Source: Halieaceae bacterium (GTDB lineage: Bacteria; Pseudomonadota; Gammaproteobacteria; Pseudomonadales; Halieaceae). Taken from it: 32,651 bases of DNA. Positions 15,901-23,242 of the stretch are shown here, in pieces. The notes beneath the pieces were generated by a model. The model was not told the origin of the DNA, did no database searches, and was given only the letters and a program-made list of their open reading frames with translations. The stretch is taken from contig JABHWT010000313.1 in the NCBI GenBank assembly GCA_018657645.1, positions 1 through 32,651 of the forward strand. The letters run 5' to 3'. How positions within the stretch are numbered: position 1 is the first letter of the stretch; each line of letters opens with the position of its first letter. Position numbers and translations under genes: made by a program.

Positions 15901-18155
15901 GTTACTTCGTCCGCTTGATACCCGAATACTGCTTCGGCGGCCGGGTTGAATGACTTAATCGATCCCTTACTGTCGATACGAATTATGGCGTCGATCGCAT
16001 TTTCAATAACAGAGCGAGCCAACTCCTCGCTATTGCGAAGTGCCATTTCGTTTTCATTCCGATGCGCTCTCAGTTTGTCAAAGGAATAAGCCATTGAAGA
16101 AATCTCGTCCTTTCCCTCGACGTTCAGAGGCCCTACTATCTCTCCTTGTACCTCTCTTTCCATATGCGATGAGATTTTTCCAATCTGAACAATTACCCTT
16201 CGAAGCAAAACAAACCCGAGTCCACCAGAAATCAAAATGACTAAGATCGACAGACAAACGTAGAGGGTAAGGGCTTTTTGGGAAGAGTCCTGGTGCTTGG
16301 CAAGGGACAGAAGAATTTCATCGATGCGTCGATTGCTGGCGTTTTCTAGAATGTCAATCCGGTTGCTGGTTAGGCTCCACCACCGGCCAGGCTCAATCTC
16401 CGGGGCAATAATTCGAAGGCTTTTTATCGCGAGTAATGCAGGGTCATCGTTTACCGATACAGCTTTATCGATAGACGTTAGGGGGGTTCTTTTGCCTTTC
16501 AGCGCTATGGCGGTCTTCAGGTTATTTTTGTACTCGTCAATGACATGTTGTATTTCCAGTAAGTTGCTCATCTCTCCGTATGAAAGGCCACTTATTTTGC
16601 TATATTGATTTATCACCTCGGTCGTGGCGTTATAACGCTCTTCGAAAAGATCCAGGTATAGTGCATCGCCACGGATAAGATAATTTTTAAAGGAAAGGAC
16701 TAAACCCCCGAACCCCAGCGACTCCTGAATAGCACTTAATAGACTGATTTTTGCTAACCTTCCATGAAAGTAAGCTCTTACTTTAGCAATTTTGGCTGTT
16801 TTCTCGAGGTACTGTTCTTTAACAAATGGACTGTCAATGCCACCAACAGAAGTACGACGAAACCTGTTGATCAATCCAATTTGGTGGGTGACTGCAGAGG
16901 AAACGGTGTCGACTTGCTCTAGCTTCAGAGTACCCTTCGAAAGAAGCCGGAATAAAAGGCCCCGCTCCTGCCCCGAATACTCCTGTACCCATTTCAGTGC
17001 AGAATACGAGTCCGCGAGCTCGAGCAATTTGGGCTCGATCATAAAGGCGCTAAGTTGTTCGACCAAATTTAGCGCGTAGAGAATAAAATTGGAGTAATCT
17101 TCGAAAATAAAATCGATCTCACCACTATCTACCCTTGTTCTTAACCCTTTGAGATTACTAATGGCATTTTCCAAAGCTTGAAAGTCTCCTCTTTGCCCCG
17201 CAAACGCGGGTTCTTGAAGAACCACTCCCCAATTCCCTTGGAAAGAACGGATGCTCCGGTCCACCATTGCTCTTTGGGCAAGCAGAGATTTTCTTTCACT
17301 TTCACCTTTGCTGGCAGTAAAACCTGCACTGAGGCCACGCTCAGCCTGTAACTCCTTGACTAAAGCGGATAAATCTCTTGAAATTTTGGTAAAATCTTCG
17401 GCAACCCAAAGCGATTGTATGGTGTTAAGCTTTACCGCAATGCCACTTCCAGAAAAAATCAAAATGATCACTAACGGCAAACCCAGTACGATCATCAATC
17501 GGGTGCGAATTTGAATATCATTGAGATAGTCATTGATTTTTGAATGAAATCCAGATTTCATGGCGAAAACCATGACCCCAACACCCAGTATAATGAACCC
17601 AATAGAGGTGTGCACAGCCATGCGAGTGAGGTTTCCCCAACCATAAGCTGTCTCCACATTTGCGAGATATCCTAAAAATGCAGTTAAACCCAGAACGCAA
17701 ATAAGCCCACCTAGGAACATCACGGTTTTGAGATGTACTTTCAGCTTTTCAGGATTCCCAGCAATCGACAAGGAAACGCCAACCAGAAAGAAACACAAGG
17801 CAGTGTTGGGGGCCATCCGTCCCGGATTGGAACTTTCAAAGTCAACGTAATACTCCATGAGCGCCTGGTCGATACCAAAATCCAGGCCAAAGATATGCTG
17901 GAGTAAAGTTAGCCCCCCAAGAAGTATCAGGCACAGACCTGCGATGCTATTGACTTTCGGTTTGGCGAAATTGCTTGAAAGAAGCCCGATTCCGCAGACT
18001 AGAAACCCCAGGGCAGTATTGTATTGCATGGGGACAAAGCTGGGGTGCACTTGAATCAAAGTCAGGGCATTCGTGTACCAACCAAAGAGGACTAAGGCAC
18101 CAAGGCCAAGTGATATCGCTCCACAACAGGAAGATATGATGCGCAGGGGGTTCAT
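12954..18155 (-). CDS. Large hybrid histidine kinase: 7TM-NIT-HAMP-PAS-PAS-HK-REC-REC-HPT
   Basis: The ATG at 18155 is chosen because AAGGAG precedes it; an in-frame ATG at 18206 adds 17 residues but lacks a ribosome site and abuts an IS remnant. The product has 1733 residues. From this start, the order is: about seven membrane segments (residues 5-243); a NIT-type sensory region (about 251-623; [11 protein letters not shown]); a transmembrane helix (630-652) with HAMP; PAS (about 710-828) and PAS (838-958); a coiled coil; HisKA with H1007 in SHEIRTPMN; HATPase ([14 protein letters not shown]); receivers with D1298 and D1443; and an HPT domain with H1593 in HTVKG. All phosphorelay residues are present. 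NIT domains often sense nitrate or nitrite, but the ligand is not proven. Likely partner: the adjacent HD-GYP regulator. Confidence 0.95.
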   Translation of the reverse strand: MNPLRIISSCCGAISLGLGALVLFGWYTNALTLIQVHPSFVPMQYNTALGFLVCGIGLLSSNFAKPKVNSIAGLCLILLGGLTLLQHIFGLDFGIDQALMEYYVDFESSNPGRMAPNTALCFFLVGVSLSIAGNPEKLKVHLKTVMFLGGLICVLGLTAFLGYLANVETAYGWGNLTRMAVHTSIGFIILGVGVMVFAMKSGFHSKINDYLNDIQIRTRLMIVLGLPLVIILIFSGSGIAVKLNTIQSLWVAEDFTKISRDLSALVKELQAERGLSAGFTASKGESERKSLLAQRAMVDRSIRSFQGNWGVVLQEPAFAGQRGDFQALENAISNLKGLRTRVDSGEIDFIFEDYSNFILYALNLVEQLSAFMIEPKLLELADSYSALKWVQEYSGQERGLLFRLLSKGTLKLEQVDTVSSAVTHQIGLINRFRRTSVGGIDSPFVKEQYLEKTAKIAKVRAYFHGRLAKISLLSAIQESLGFGGLVLSFKNYLIRGDALYLDLFEERYNATTEVINQYSKISGLSYGEMSNLLEIQHVIDEYKNNLKTAIALKGKRTPLTSIDKAVSVNDDPALLAIKSLRIIAPEIEPGRWWSLTSNRIDILENASNRRIDEILLSLAKHQDSSQKALTLYVCLSILVILISGGLGFVLLRRVIVQIGKISSHMEREVQGEIVGPLNVEGKDEISSMAYSFDKLRAHRNENEMALRNSEELARSVIENAIDAIIRIDSKGSIKSFNPAAEAVFGYQADEVTDKNIKMLMPEPHQSEHDTYMRNYEETGKTKILGLTRELTGLRKDGTTFPIDLSVTEMYQGEERYFSGVLRDISKRMESEEKLQRLLTETREKSRTSKVFMDASDPIIIEDLNGIIQDLNYETERSYGYSREELIGKPIKTLVPTENHAQADDLLERCRTGEEVRNIEGFRIDKSGKPIPVLLTLSQLKGEDGETLAIATIANDITTLKKAEEALKLERQNLEVKVEERTIELERAQREAESANRSKSDFLANMSHEIRTPMNAIIGMSHLASKTELTPKQHNYVSKIQSSAGALLGLINDILDFSKIEAGKLDMEAVEFRLDEVLDNLSNLVTLKAQEKGLEVLFSIEQDVPYSLIGDPLRLGQILTNLTNNAVKFTEHGEITVSIKSIGEEAADCVRLQFAVKDTGVGLTPEQSGKLFKAFSQADSSTTRKFGGTGLGLTICKNLVEMMDGKIWVESVPGKGSIFIFSVVLGVVSRETRNPLALPKNLQNMRVLVVDDNEAARMVLDNALSSFNLNVSMAASGSEAISKVEQADIKEPFDFIIMDWQMPEMNGIRTSEIIKKHPKLKNIPKIIMLTSYGREEIVNQAEEIGMDAFLLKPMNPSMLLEAITDVFGGGILSRGDAGRKSLERLHGLESVFGAKVLVVDDSDINQEVANDLLVQEGFVVTIANNGQEAIECVNKAEFDCVLMDIQMPVMDGYEATRQIRTDSRFDSLPILAMTANAMKGDREKCIAAGMNDHISKPIDPKDLYLALIKWIPAREGLKKDLVAPPGNDQFTSEGNSLPALSGIDVAAGLMRVNGNEALYRKILRSFFQKNENTRTEIESALEDGDLTLAARLVHTVKGISATIGAGELANASQPLETELSNGNERIDDELWSAFWDKLYGTLTTIGQLEANEDRDNLDGELDLTNIKLPQSLIDLMKEDVENGMLMDLEKYYLQMKAIGVDGLKLTAKIEKMASQYDDEGILALLETIEDGASD

Positions 18156-18189
18156 GGCACTCCTTGAACTATACGTCGTCAATCCATTT

Positions 18190-18690
18190 GGGACCAATGG
18201 GTCCATTTTACAAGAGGCACTTTTCTGCCAGTTGCTGCTCTATTTTAGCCTGCTAATTGCAGGTTGTGTACTTTTCTCTGGGTCAGCGTACGGAATTTTA
18301 TCTCGGCATGCTGTTCCAAAATGTCGTTCCTCCGACCGTCACAGACACCCGCAGGTGTAACCTTGTCCAATGACTCGTGATATCGCTCATGATTGTGATG
18401 ATCAACCCACTCGGCAATAGCCTTTTCCAATTCCCACGGATAGTAATAGTTTTCCAGCTTGACCTCGTTCTTCATAGAGCGATGGTAACGCTCGATCTTG
18501 CCCTGGGTCTGGGGGTGATACGGAGAGCCTGCCCCACGCAGTGCTTTGGGCAATTTCTCCTCGGTGGAGAAATTGCGACGGGTCTTGCGGCGATTATCCT
18601 TGACTGCCTTTTCTGTGTTTGACATGCTCACATTGAGACTCCTCTACTTCAGTTTAAAAGTAGCAGATGTGTCTATTAGTGAACCAGGTT
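18190..18690 (-). mobile_element. IS3-family insertion sequence remnant, internally deleted
   Basis: The remnant surrounds a fused transposase reading frame at 18245-18631. The exact ends are not certain. On the plus strand, TGGGTCCATTTTACAAGAGG starts near 18199; on the minus strand, TGGTTCACTAATAGACACAT starts near 18685. Both lead, with gaps, into a shared ACTTTT, so they may be degenerate terminal repeats. No target duplication is evident. The element sits between the kinase start and the methyltransferase gene. Confidence 0.6.
18245..18631 (-). pseudogene. IS3-family transposase remnant (orfA start fused to orfB end)
   Basis: The open frame has 128 codons. Its first part (KTRRNFSTEEK, residues about 16-26) matches the beginning of IS3-family OrfA, a helix-turn-helix protein. 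From about residue 33 it matches the last third of the OrfB integrase: SPYHPQTQGKIERYHRSMKN, with the final Glu of the DDE triad in KIER, then YYYPWELEKAI, NHERYHESLDKVTPA and an arginine-rich end. The first two catalytic aspartates and most of OrfA are missing. A single in-frame internal deletion of roughly 0.8-1 kb would give this arrangement. It cannot be an active transposase. Whether the short protein is made is unknown. Confidence 0.85.
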
Positions 18691-18749
18691 GATTCACCAA
18701 AATCGCTTGATTGGGGCGGGGCAGATTAGTTTTCGATAAACGAATACCT

Positions 18750-19652
18750 ATGAGTAATTCTTTTTTTAGAAAAGACGGAACAGCACAGGGTGTGGCCAAA
18801 CAGCGTTTGATTGAAACACTCGCCAAACCTGATAGACGCGTCATAAATGATCCTTATGCCGATAGGTTTGTAATAGGTGCTGGCTTGATCAAGCTGATGG
18901 GGCATAAGCTAAGCGTCTGGTTAACTCAAAAGTTCGCGCCTGGTTTTCACGAACATTTAATTTCCCGTACGCGTTTTATCGATGATCTGATTAAAAAAAG
19001 TGCTGCTACTGGGTCAGAGCAATACGTCATTCTGGGGGCGGGATATGACTTGCGGGCTCATCGACTTGAACTGCCGTCTTCATTAAGAATCTTTGAAGTT
19101 GATCAGCCTGAGGTTCAGGCTAGAAAGCGATCTAAACTTCCCAAAGAATTACCTAATTCTGAAAACGTCACGTATGTGAGCGTTGATTTCAATCACCAGT
19201 CGCTAACCGAACAGCTTTTGGCTGCGGGTTTCAATCAAAGTAAGCCTACTGTTTTTACCCTTGAAGGCGTCTCGCAATACATCACTAAAGAGGCAATTAA
19301 TTCAACGATCAAAGAACTGGCTACGCTTACTCAAAGAACAAGTTCAACTTTTTTTATATCTTACGTCGATGAACTTCTAGATAAAGATCCCGAGGCCTGC
19401 TTTGGTAAGGGTTACCCAAAAGCTGCGAAGCGAGCTGAAACAATAAGACGCTTATCTGCTAAAGTGGGGGAGCCTTGGATATCATTCTACTCGGCTGAAG
19501 AAATGGAGGGCCTGCTTTCTAAAAATGGTTTTTCATTAGATGAAAATAAATGTTTGGCAGACCTCAACTCTGTGTACTATACCCCTGTCGGTAGGACCCT
19601 TCCTGAAGATCAAATTTTTAAACTCGAACATTTTGTGATAGCGAAATCTTAG
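18750..19652 (+). CDS. SAM-dependent methyltransferase, leucine carboxyl methyltransferase-like
   Basis: Translation is placed at the ATG at 18750 (300 residues); an upstream TTG at 18711 would add an unconserved stretch. The N-terminus (DGTAQGVAKQRLIE, NDPYADRF) and the SAM-binding motif YVILGAGYDLRAHRL are typical of the LCM/Ppm1 family. EVDQPEVQ, VSVDFN and FTLEGVSQYIT follow, in the order of that fold. Members methylate carboxylates of small molecules or proteins; many bacterial ones sit in natural-product loci, but no such genes are here. It is isolated between an IS remnant and a repeat, and its base composition is AT-rich, so recent transfer is plausible. The substrate is unknown. Confidence 0.88.
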   Translation: MSNSFFRKDGTAQGVAKQRLIETLAKPDRRVINDPYADRFVIGAGLIKLMGHKLSVWLTQKFAPGFHEHLISRTRFIDDLIKKSAATGSEQYVILGAGYDLRAHRLELPSSLRIFEVDQPEVQARKRSKLPKELPNSENVTYVSVDFNHQSLTEQLLAAGFNQSKPTVFTLEGVSQYITKEAINSTIKELATLTQRTSSTFFISYVDELLDKDPEACFGKGYPKAAKRAETIRRLSAKVGEPWISFYSAEEMEGLLSKNGFSLDENKCLADLNSVYYTPVGRTLPEDQIFKLEHFVIAKS

Positions 19653-19766
19653 ACAGTAGAGAGCTCCATGGTAGTATTGAGCATTTAGACTTTCAGGTTC
19701 CAAGTGCTCACATGGCGCTGGCTACGAAGCTCGAGAATAACTGGCGGCGTTAATCTCCCCTTCTGA

Positions 19767-19820
19767 CTGCGGCCAATTGTGTGTACTGGATTGATTGAAA
19801 AGGTGGCGCTTGTCCGTCTT
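19767..19820 (-). repeat. Inverted repeat copy L (about 54 bp)
   Basis: Read on the minus strand, this segment matches 21301-21353 at about 46 of 54 positions with one single-base gap; the common core is GACGGACAA-CGCCACCTTTTCA followed by TCAATCCA and ending in CCGCAG. The two copies face each other across 1.5 kb. This copy lies about 115 bp past the methyltransferase stop. The surrounding 203-bp gap holds no other gene I can support. Confidence 0.7.
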
Positions 19821-19855
19821 ATACTTCGCGGTCCCCGTTACTTTGGCTATCCGTG

Positions 19856-20725
19856 CTATTTGCTGCTCAGATTCATTTCCGGGTAGTGCTCCTTGATGCA
19901 GTCCGGACAGATACCGTGTGTGAGTGTGGCCTCTGAATGCTCGACAATATACTGTTCGATCTGATTCCAGTAACCTGAGTCATCGCGAACCATTTTACAG
20001 TGTGAGCAGATTGGGAGCATGCCCTTCAGGGTTCGTATGTCGTCCAGTGAGCTCTGCAACCGCAGAGATGCAATGTAGTTGTTTCTGCTCACAAGTTCGG
20101 TGAGAAAGCAAAGATAGAGGAAAATCAGAACCATAGAACAAAGAAAAAAATTATATACGAGGAACAACCAGTACTCGACAGGTGAAATTACTCCGATAAC
20201 AACTTCAAAGATGGCCAAATTGATGAGAACAGCCAGGGAGCAGTGCCGAAAACCCAACCCCAAAGTGAGGAACATGCCCGTGTGCGCAAAAACGAGGCTG
20301 GTGAAGTAAGGGCTGAAGGTGGTTGGGTCACTCATTGCGGTCAAAAGTGTGGAAAACGTACCGATGCTAAGAACGCATACGCTCGATGTCCAATCGATGT
20401 ATGGTTGAAATCTTGGAATATAGGTGGCTGCCAGACAGCCAACTGCCACGGTGATCAACAATGTGCGCGCTAATTGAACAGGGCCGACGGCGTCTTTATA
20501 GAGTTGCTGGTCGAGCAGACCGAAGAGGCAGACAAGCAGAAACGTCAAAAACCAGGCAATGCGACAGTACCAGAGAGTTCCTTCTGTAATATGTTCTCTG
20601 TATGCGCTCTCAACTGAATCGTCACGAAATCGGAGCATAAAAGAGTTGAGGGCAAACCTGTTAGCAGCCACTGTTGATTTTTCGTGGAATTCCTGAGGTA
20701 GATTTCCTTCGGATGATTTCTCCAA
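19856..20725 (-). CDS. Membrane protein with C-terminal Cys4 module, function unknown
   Basis: The protein has 289 residues. After a soluble stretch of about 50 residues come roughly six transmembrane helices (about 52-72, 84-101, 112-130, 145-160, 163-180 and 187-210). A short coiled-coil-like link leads to LKGMLPICSHCKMVRDDSGY, then HGICPDCIKEHYPE near the end. Cysteines 240, 243, 273 and 276 form a CxxC-x29-CxxC pattern. This tail is well known at the C-terminus of many bacterial PAS, GAF and receiver signalling proteins and looks like a metal-binding ribbon, though its role is not settled. Here it is attached to a membrane domain with no kinase or cyclase. The gene stands alone between repeats. 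A sensor role is inferred only. Confidence 0.75.
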   Translation of the reverse strand: MEKSSEGNLPQEFHEKSTVAANRFALNSFMLRFRDDSVESAYREHITEGTLWYCRIAWFLTFLLVCLFGLLDQQLYKDAVGPVQLARTLLITVAVGCLAATYIPRFQPYIDWTSSVCVLSIGTFSTLLTAMSDPTTFSPYFTSLVFAHTGMFLTLGLGFRHCSLAVLINLAIFEVVIGVISPVEYWLFLVYNFFLCSMVLIFLYLCFLTELVSRNNYIASLRLQSSLDDIRTLKGMLPICSHCKMVRDDSGYWNQIEQYIVEHSEATLTHGICPDCIKEHYPEMNLSSK

Positions 20726-21211
20726 ACTGAAGCTTCTCCTGGATGAACAACTTGACCTGAATTGCCAGCACGACCAACTACACTATGGTCTACTCATACT
20801 AGTCACTGAATGATGCTCTTGACCTGTTATTATAGACTACAAGAATTATTAGCACCTTTTTTTACAATTTCACAAGTGGAAATTGCCCGGTAGGCGAGCT
20901 CGTTCAAGTTCTTTATCACTGTCTCGAATCTGGCTGTATAACCTGGATCTAGGAATCCAGGAATGAATTGTTCATCAATCTGCCTCCCAAATCGGATGCA
21001 TTGCTGAAACCAAAAATCGGTGAGCTGTTAATTAATCACAGGGTGCTCTATGGCGCTCATCCATCTTGAAAGTGAAGCTGGTGCGAGTCATGAACAGCTT
21101 TGTGACGGGGATCTAGGAAAGCTCAGCGTAAAAGTGCTTGTCGAAGTTGCACATGGGTTGCATCAACAAAAAAGGCTTAGGGATGGTAATCACCTAAGCC
21201 TTTGATTTAAA
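20726..21211. other. Gene-poor spacer
   Basis: Nearly 490 bases with no gene I can support. ATTATA at 20829-20834 is a possible minus-strand -10 for the Cys4 membrane protein. A 51-codon frame at 21050-21205 has a weak AGGG before its ATG but runs into the terminator hairpin at 21171-21203 and matches nothing I know. Confidence 0.4.
21168..21203 (-). terminator. Strong rho-independent terminator, probably the ancestral tRNA-Pro terminator
   Basis: A perfect 11-bp stem (AAAGGCTTAGG at 21171-21181 with CCTAAGCCTTT at 21193-21203, 11-base loop) is followed on the minus strand by six T. It lies just downstream of the tRNA-Pro 3' fragment, where the terminator of an uninterrupted tRNA gene would be. 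Confidence 0.85.
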
Positions 21212-21256
21212 TGGTCGGGACGGCAAGATTTGAACTTGCGACCACTACACCCCCAG
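21212..21256 (-). repeat. tRNA-Pro 3' fragment (candidate attachment site)
   Basis: These 45 bases are identical to 22442-22486, the 3' part of tRNA-Pro(GGG) from the anticodon loop to CCA. Identity stops abruptly on both sides. The 5' half of the tRNA (acceptor strand, D arm) is absent, so this copy cannot be a tRNA. Such 3' duplications are the usual footprint of tyrosine-recombinase integration into a tRNA gene. Confidence 0.85.
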
Positions 21257-21300
21257 GCTACTGCTGGTTGTCGGCGTGCCTCGCGCCTGAACAAGATTCA

Positions 21301-21353
21301 AAGACGGACAAACGCCACCTTTTCATCAATCCATTATAGACAGCTGACCGCAG
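21301..21353 (+). repeat. Inverted repeat copy R (about 53 bp)
   Basis: This is the partner of 19767-19820 in opposite orientation. It lies inside the tRNA-bounded segment, downstream of vapC. A small minus-strand frame across it (21258-21446, 62 codons) translates to LMKRWRLSVFES; the other copy gives LKRWRLSVLYF in the corresponding frame but with a stop just before, so it is a repeat, not a gene. Confidence 0.7.
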
Positions 21354-21443
21354 ACTCCCACTTGCTGCGCTAGCAGGCTGCCAATAGCGGGCTATGGCAG
21401 AAGCTCCACGGACACTGTGAGAGCATGCCCAGCCACGCGGCCG

Positions 21444-21462
21444 CACTATGGATTATATAGTG
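21444..21462 (-). terminator. Small hairpin after vapC
   Basis: CACTAT and ATAGTG pair across a 7-base loop, one base past the vapC stop codon. There is no T-run, so termination is uncertain. Confidence 0.3.
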
Positions 21463-21463
21463 G

Positions 21464-21859
21464 TTAGTCCAGAGCCACCCACGTGTCGATGACAAGTTCT
21501 GGCACGCGCGAGAATTCGCGTGTGTTATTAGTCACTAGCGGCAATTGCATAGCCAATGCGTGGGCCGCAATCCAGGTATCATTAGGACCAATTGGCTGCT
21601 TTTTTAGGGTTGCTCGCAATTGACCATACGTTTCCGACACACTTTCGGTTAAGGGTAATATCTGAACGGCACTGATAAAATCCAGTAATGCTTGTCGATT
21701 CTGTTCTCGCCGAGCTTCAGATGAATTGGCTACGCCATACTCGAGTTCGCCCAGAACGATCGTTGAGATATAGCAGTCTTCCAGGGCGGATTGCGGCTTC
21801 AATCCAGGTGCCTTTTTGATTAGATAGACACATGTGTCAGTATCGAGCATGCATTGCAT
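21464..21859 (-). CDS. vapC: VapC-like PIN-domain ribonuclease toxin
   Basis: This 131-residue PIN-domain protein has the usual toxin length. Acidic metal-site residues are in place: D6 in MLDTDTC, E38 in VLGELEYG, and D94 in GPNDTWIAAHA; VTNNTREFSRVP at 109-120 is also typical. VapC toxins cleave tRNA or rRNA in the cytoplasm and are held inactive by VapB (family knowledge). The first ATG overlaps the vapB stop by one base (TAATG); a second in-frame ATG at 21850 gives the more common MLDTDT start. Together with vapB it is the only coding cargo in the tRNA-Pro-bounded segment, where it would favour retention of the insert. Confidence 0.93.
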   Translation of the reverse strand: MQCMLDTDTCVYLIKKAPGLKPQSALEDCYISTIVLGELEYGVANSSEARREQNRQALLDFISAVQILPLTESVSETYGQLRATLKKQPIGPNDTWIAAHALAMQLPLVTNNTREFSRVPELVIDTWVALD

Positions 21860-22128
21860 TAGTCGAAGCTCACGCGTTCTTCGGCAGGCAGTTCCGACTC
21901 TTTCCGTTTCAGCACTGAGTCAACGAAATCATCGCTTGGACGGGTTGAGTTCGCCCAATAATCGTCCCAATCGCTATAACGTGGGCTGAGAATTAAGTGA
22001 CGGCCAATTTGGCGCACCGAAACTTCATCGCATCCCTCGGTGAAGCGAAATTTCTTCGGCAAACGTACGGCCTGGGATTTACCGGACATGAACACTCTTG
22101 CAGTGTCGTTTGATTCAGCATTCGACAT
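21859..22128 (-). CDS. vapB: VapB-like antitoxin (AbrB/SpoVT fold)
   Basis: The protein has 89 residues. The N-terminal part contains ARVFMSGKSQAVRLPKKFRF (11-30), the swapped-hairpin DNA-binding pattern of VapB/MazE antitoxins. The acidic and aromatic tail, YSDWDDYWANS onward, would wrap the toxin. A strong GGAGG site lies at 22134-22138. It is the first gene of the pair, directly behind an extended -10 promoter and a perfect AT-rich palindrome that probably serves as its own operator. Autorepression by the VapBC complex is expected from the family. Confidence 0.92.
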   Translation of the reverse strand: MSNAESNDTARVFMSGKSQAVRLPKKFRFTEGCDEVSVRQIGRHLILSPRYSDWDDYWANSTRPSDDFVDSVLKRKESELPAEERVSFD

Positions 22129-22153
22129 GGGTACCTCCGATTTTCAGATAGAG

Positions 22154-22185
22154 ATTATACCACAAAAGATATATTTTAAATATAT
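22154..22185 (-). promoter_or_regulatory. vapBC promoter and candidate operator
   Basis: On the minus strand an extended -10, TGGTATAAT, occupies 22162-22154. Upstream, 22169-22185 is a perfect inverted repeat, AAATATAT on one side and ATATATTT on the other with one central base, overlying the -35 position. This is where an autoregulating antitoxin would bind. Confidence 0.65.
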
Positions 22186-22441
22186 ACTAATTGATGACGC
22201 CCAGGTAGCAGATTTTGGTGGGGCCGACCCTGGGGTCAATGCGTCTGTCGCGGATGTTGCGCTCAATATCTGAGGCCCAGTCTTCTGCCTGACTTTGGTT
22301 TTTTCATGCTTCCCCCTTCAGTAGTATGTAATTAGTTTGGCATACGCACTTGAGAGTTGCAGTAAATCTGCAGTTAATATTGGAAAGGTACAAAAACGAA
22401 AAAGCCCCACGAACGTAAGGCTTTGATAGAAATAGAGAAAT
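22186..22441. other. Non-coding end of the tRNA-bounded segment
   Basis: With the vapBC promoter this makes a gap of 313 bases between vapB and the tRNA. No integrase or excisionase gene is visible. A short minus-strand frame between about 22303 and 22188 can be read but has no convincing start. The tRNA-proximal end holds a terminator hairpin. Confidence 0.5.
22396..22424 (-). terminator. Terminator downstream of intact tRNA-Pro
   Basis: AAAGCC (22401-22406) and GGCTTT (22419-22424) form a 6-bp stem with a 12-base loop; the minus strand then reads TTTCGTTTTTG. It differs from the strong hairpin at 21168-21203, so it may have come with the insert. Confidence 0.7.
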
Positions 22442-22518
22442 TGGTCGGGACGGCAAGATTTGAACTTGCGACCACTACACCCCCAGTGTAGTGCGCTACC
22501 AGACTGCGCTACGCCCCG
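22442..22518 (-). tRNA. tRNA-Pro (anticodon GGG)
   Basis: The 77-nt gene folds into a full cloverleaf: acceptor CGGGGCG with CGTCCCG, D stem GCGC/GCGC, anticodon stem CTACA/TGTAG with loop CTGGGGG, T stem GCAAG/CTTGC with loop TTCAAAT, and an encoded CCA end. It lies 70 bp after the MerR-family gene, the same place as in Pseudomonas-type gammaproteobacteria. Its 3' 45 bases are repeated at 21212-21256. Confidence 0.97.
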
Positions 22519-22588
22519 AAATAGAGTTTTTGAGTCAGTGTTGCGAGGGCCGCATTATACGCAATACAGTACAGGATACAAACCCGAA

Positions 22589-22948
22589 TCAGACCTTCTT
22601 CAGGACTTCTAAAACATCTTCCAGATCTTCAATGGCTTCACGAATTGCTGCCTGGACGTCGGTGGAGCTAACACCCTCATCCTCGTCTACCATTCTCTGC
22701 CTGGCCCCACCAATGGTGTAGCCTTGCTCGTACAACAAACTGCGGATCTGGCGAATAATCAGGACATCATCGCGCTGGTAATAGCGGCGATTGCCGCGCC
22801 GTTTTACCGGTTTGAGCTGTGGAAATTCCTGCTCCCAATAGCGCAACACGTGTGGCTTGACGGCGCACAACTCACTCACTTCACCGATGGTGAAATAACG
22901 TTTGCCCGGAATAACGGGCAATTCATCATTATGACTCGGTTCCAACAT
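22589..22948 (-). CDS. MerR-family transcriptional regulator
   Basis: The protein has 119 residues. A winged-helix MerR domain (about 17-85) contains [25 protein letters not shown] and [13 protein letters not shown], followed by a C-terminal helical dimerisation segment. There is no effector-binding Cys motif. This gene is conserved beside ihfA and tRNA-Pro in many gammaproteobacteria, and its target is not generally known. It starts 20 bases inside the end of ihfA, so the two are co-translated. Regulatory role at this locus is uncertain. Confidence 0.93.
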   Translation of the reverse strand: MLEPSHNDELPVIPGKRYFTIGEVSELCAVKPHVLRYWEQEFPQLKPVKRRGNRRYYQRDDVLIIRQIRSLLYEQGYTIGGARQRMVDEDEGVSSTDVQAAIREAIEDLEDVLEVLKKV

Positions 22949-23231
22949 AATCTTCTACTCTAGCTTTTAGTTTTTGACCGGGTCTGAAGGTGACAACCCT
23001 GCGGGCGGAGATAGGTATTTCTTCACCCGTTTTGGGATTGCGACCGGGTCGCTGGCTCTTATCGCGCAGATCAAAGTTTCCAAAACCCGACAATTTGACC
23101 TGTTCGTTACCTTCCAGACTGCCACGAATCTCCTCGAAAAAGAGCTCTACAACTTCTTTCGCTTCCCGCTTGTTGAGCCCCAGCTCTTCAAACAAGCGTT
23201 CAGCCATTTCAGATTTCGTCAGGGCGACCAT
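22929..23231 (-). CDS. ihfA: Integration host factor subunit alpha
   Basis: This 100-residue HU/IHF-family protein bends DNA as a heterodimer with IhfB in the nucleoid. The N-terminal helices start [24 protein letters not shown], then [14 protein letters not shown] and the DNA-intercalating arm [14 protein letters not shown] (61-74) with P65. The gene follows pheT by 11 bp, the classical pheST-ihfA arrangement, and overlaps the MerR-family gene at its 3' end. Confidence 0.98.
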   Translation of the reverse strand: MVALTKSEMAERLFEELGLNKREAKEVVELFFEEIRGSLEGNEQVKLSGFGNFDLRDKSQRPGRNPKTGEEIPISARRVVTFRPGQKLKARVEDYVGTES

Positions 23232-23242
23232 TTTCCGTTAAC

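Noticed and set aside
18711-18749. TTG start extending the methyltransferase
   Set aside because: The ATG at 18750 gives the conserved N-terminus; the extension is unconserved and close to the IS remnant.
21050-21205. 51-codon plus-strand frame
   Set aside because: It runs through the terminator hairpin, has only a weak ribosome site and resembles nothing known.
21212-21256. A second tRNA-Pro gene
   Set aside because: The 5' half with acceptor strand and D arm is missing, so it cannot fold into a tRNA.
19740-21440. Integron cassette recombination sites (attC) for the repeats following the methyltransferase and vapC
   Set aside because: No matching pairs of core sites (RYYYAAC with GTTRRRY) and no integron integrase were found.
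21258-21446. 62-codon minus-strand frame downstream of vapC
   Set aside because: It translates a dispersed repeat; the second copy has a stop in the corresponding frame, so coding is unlikely.
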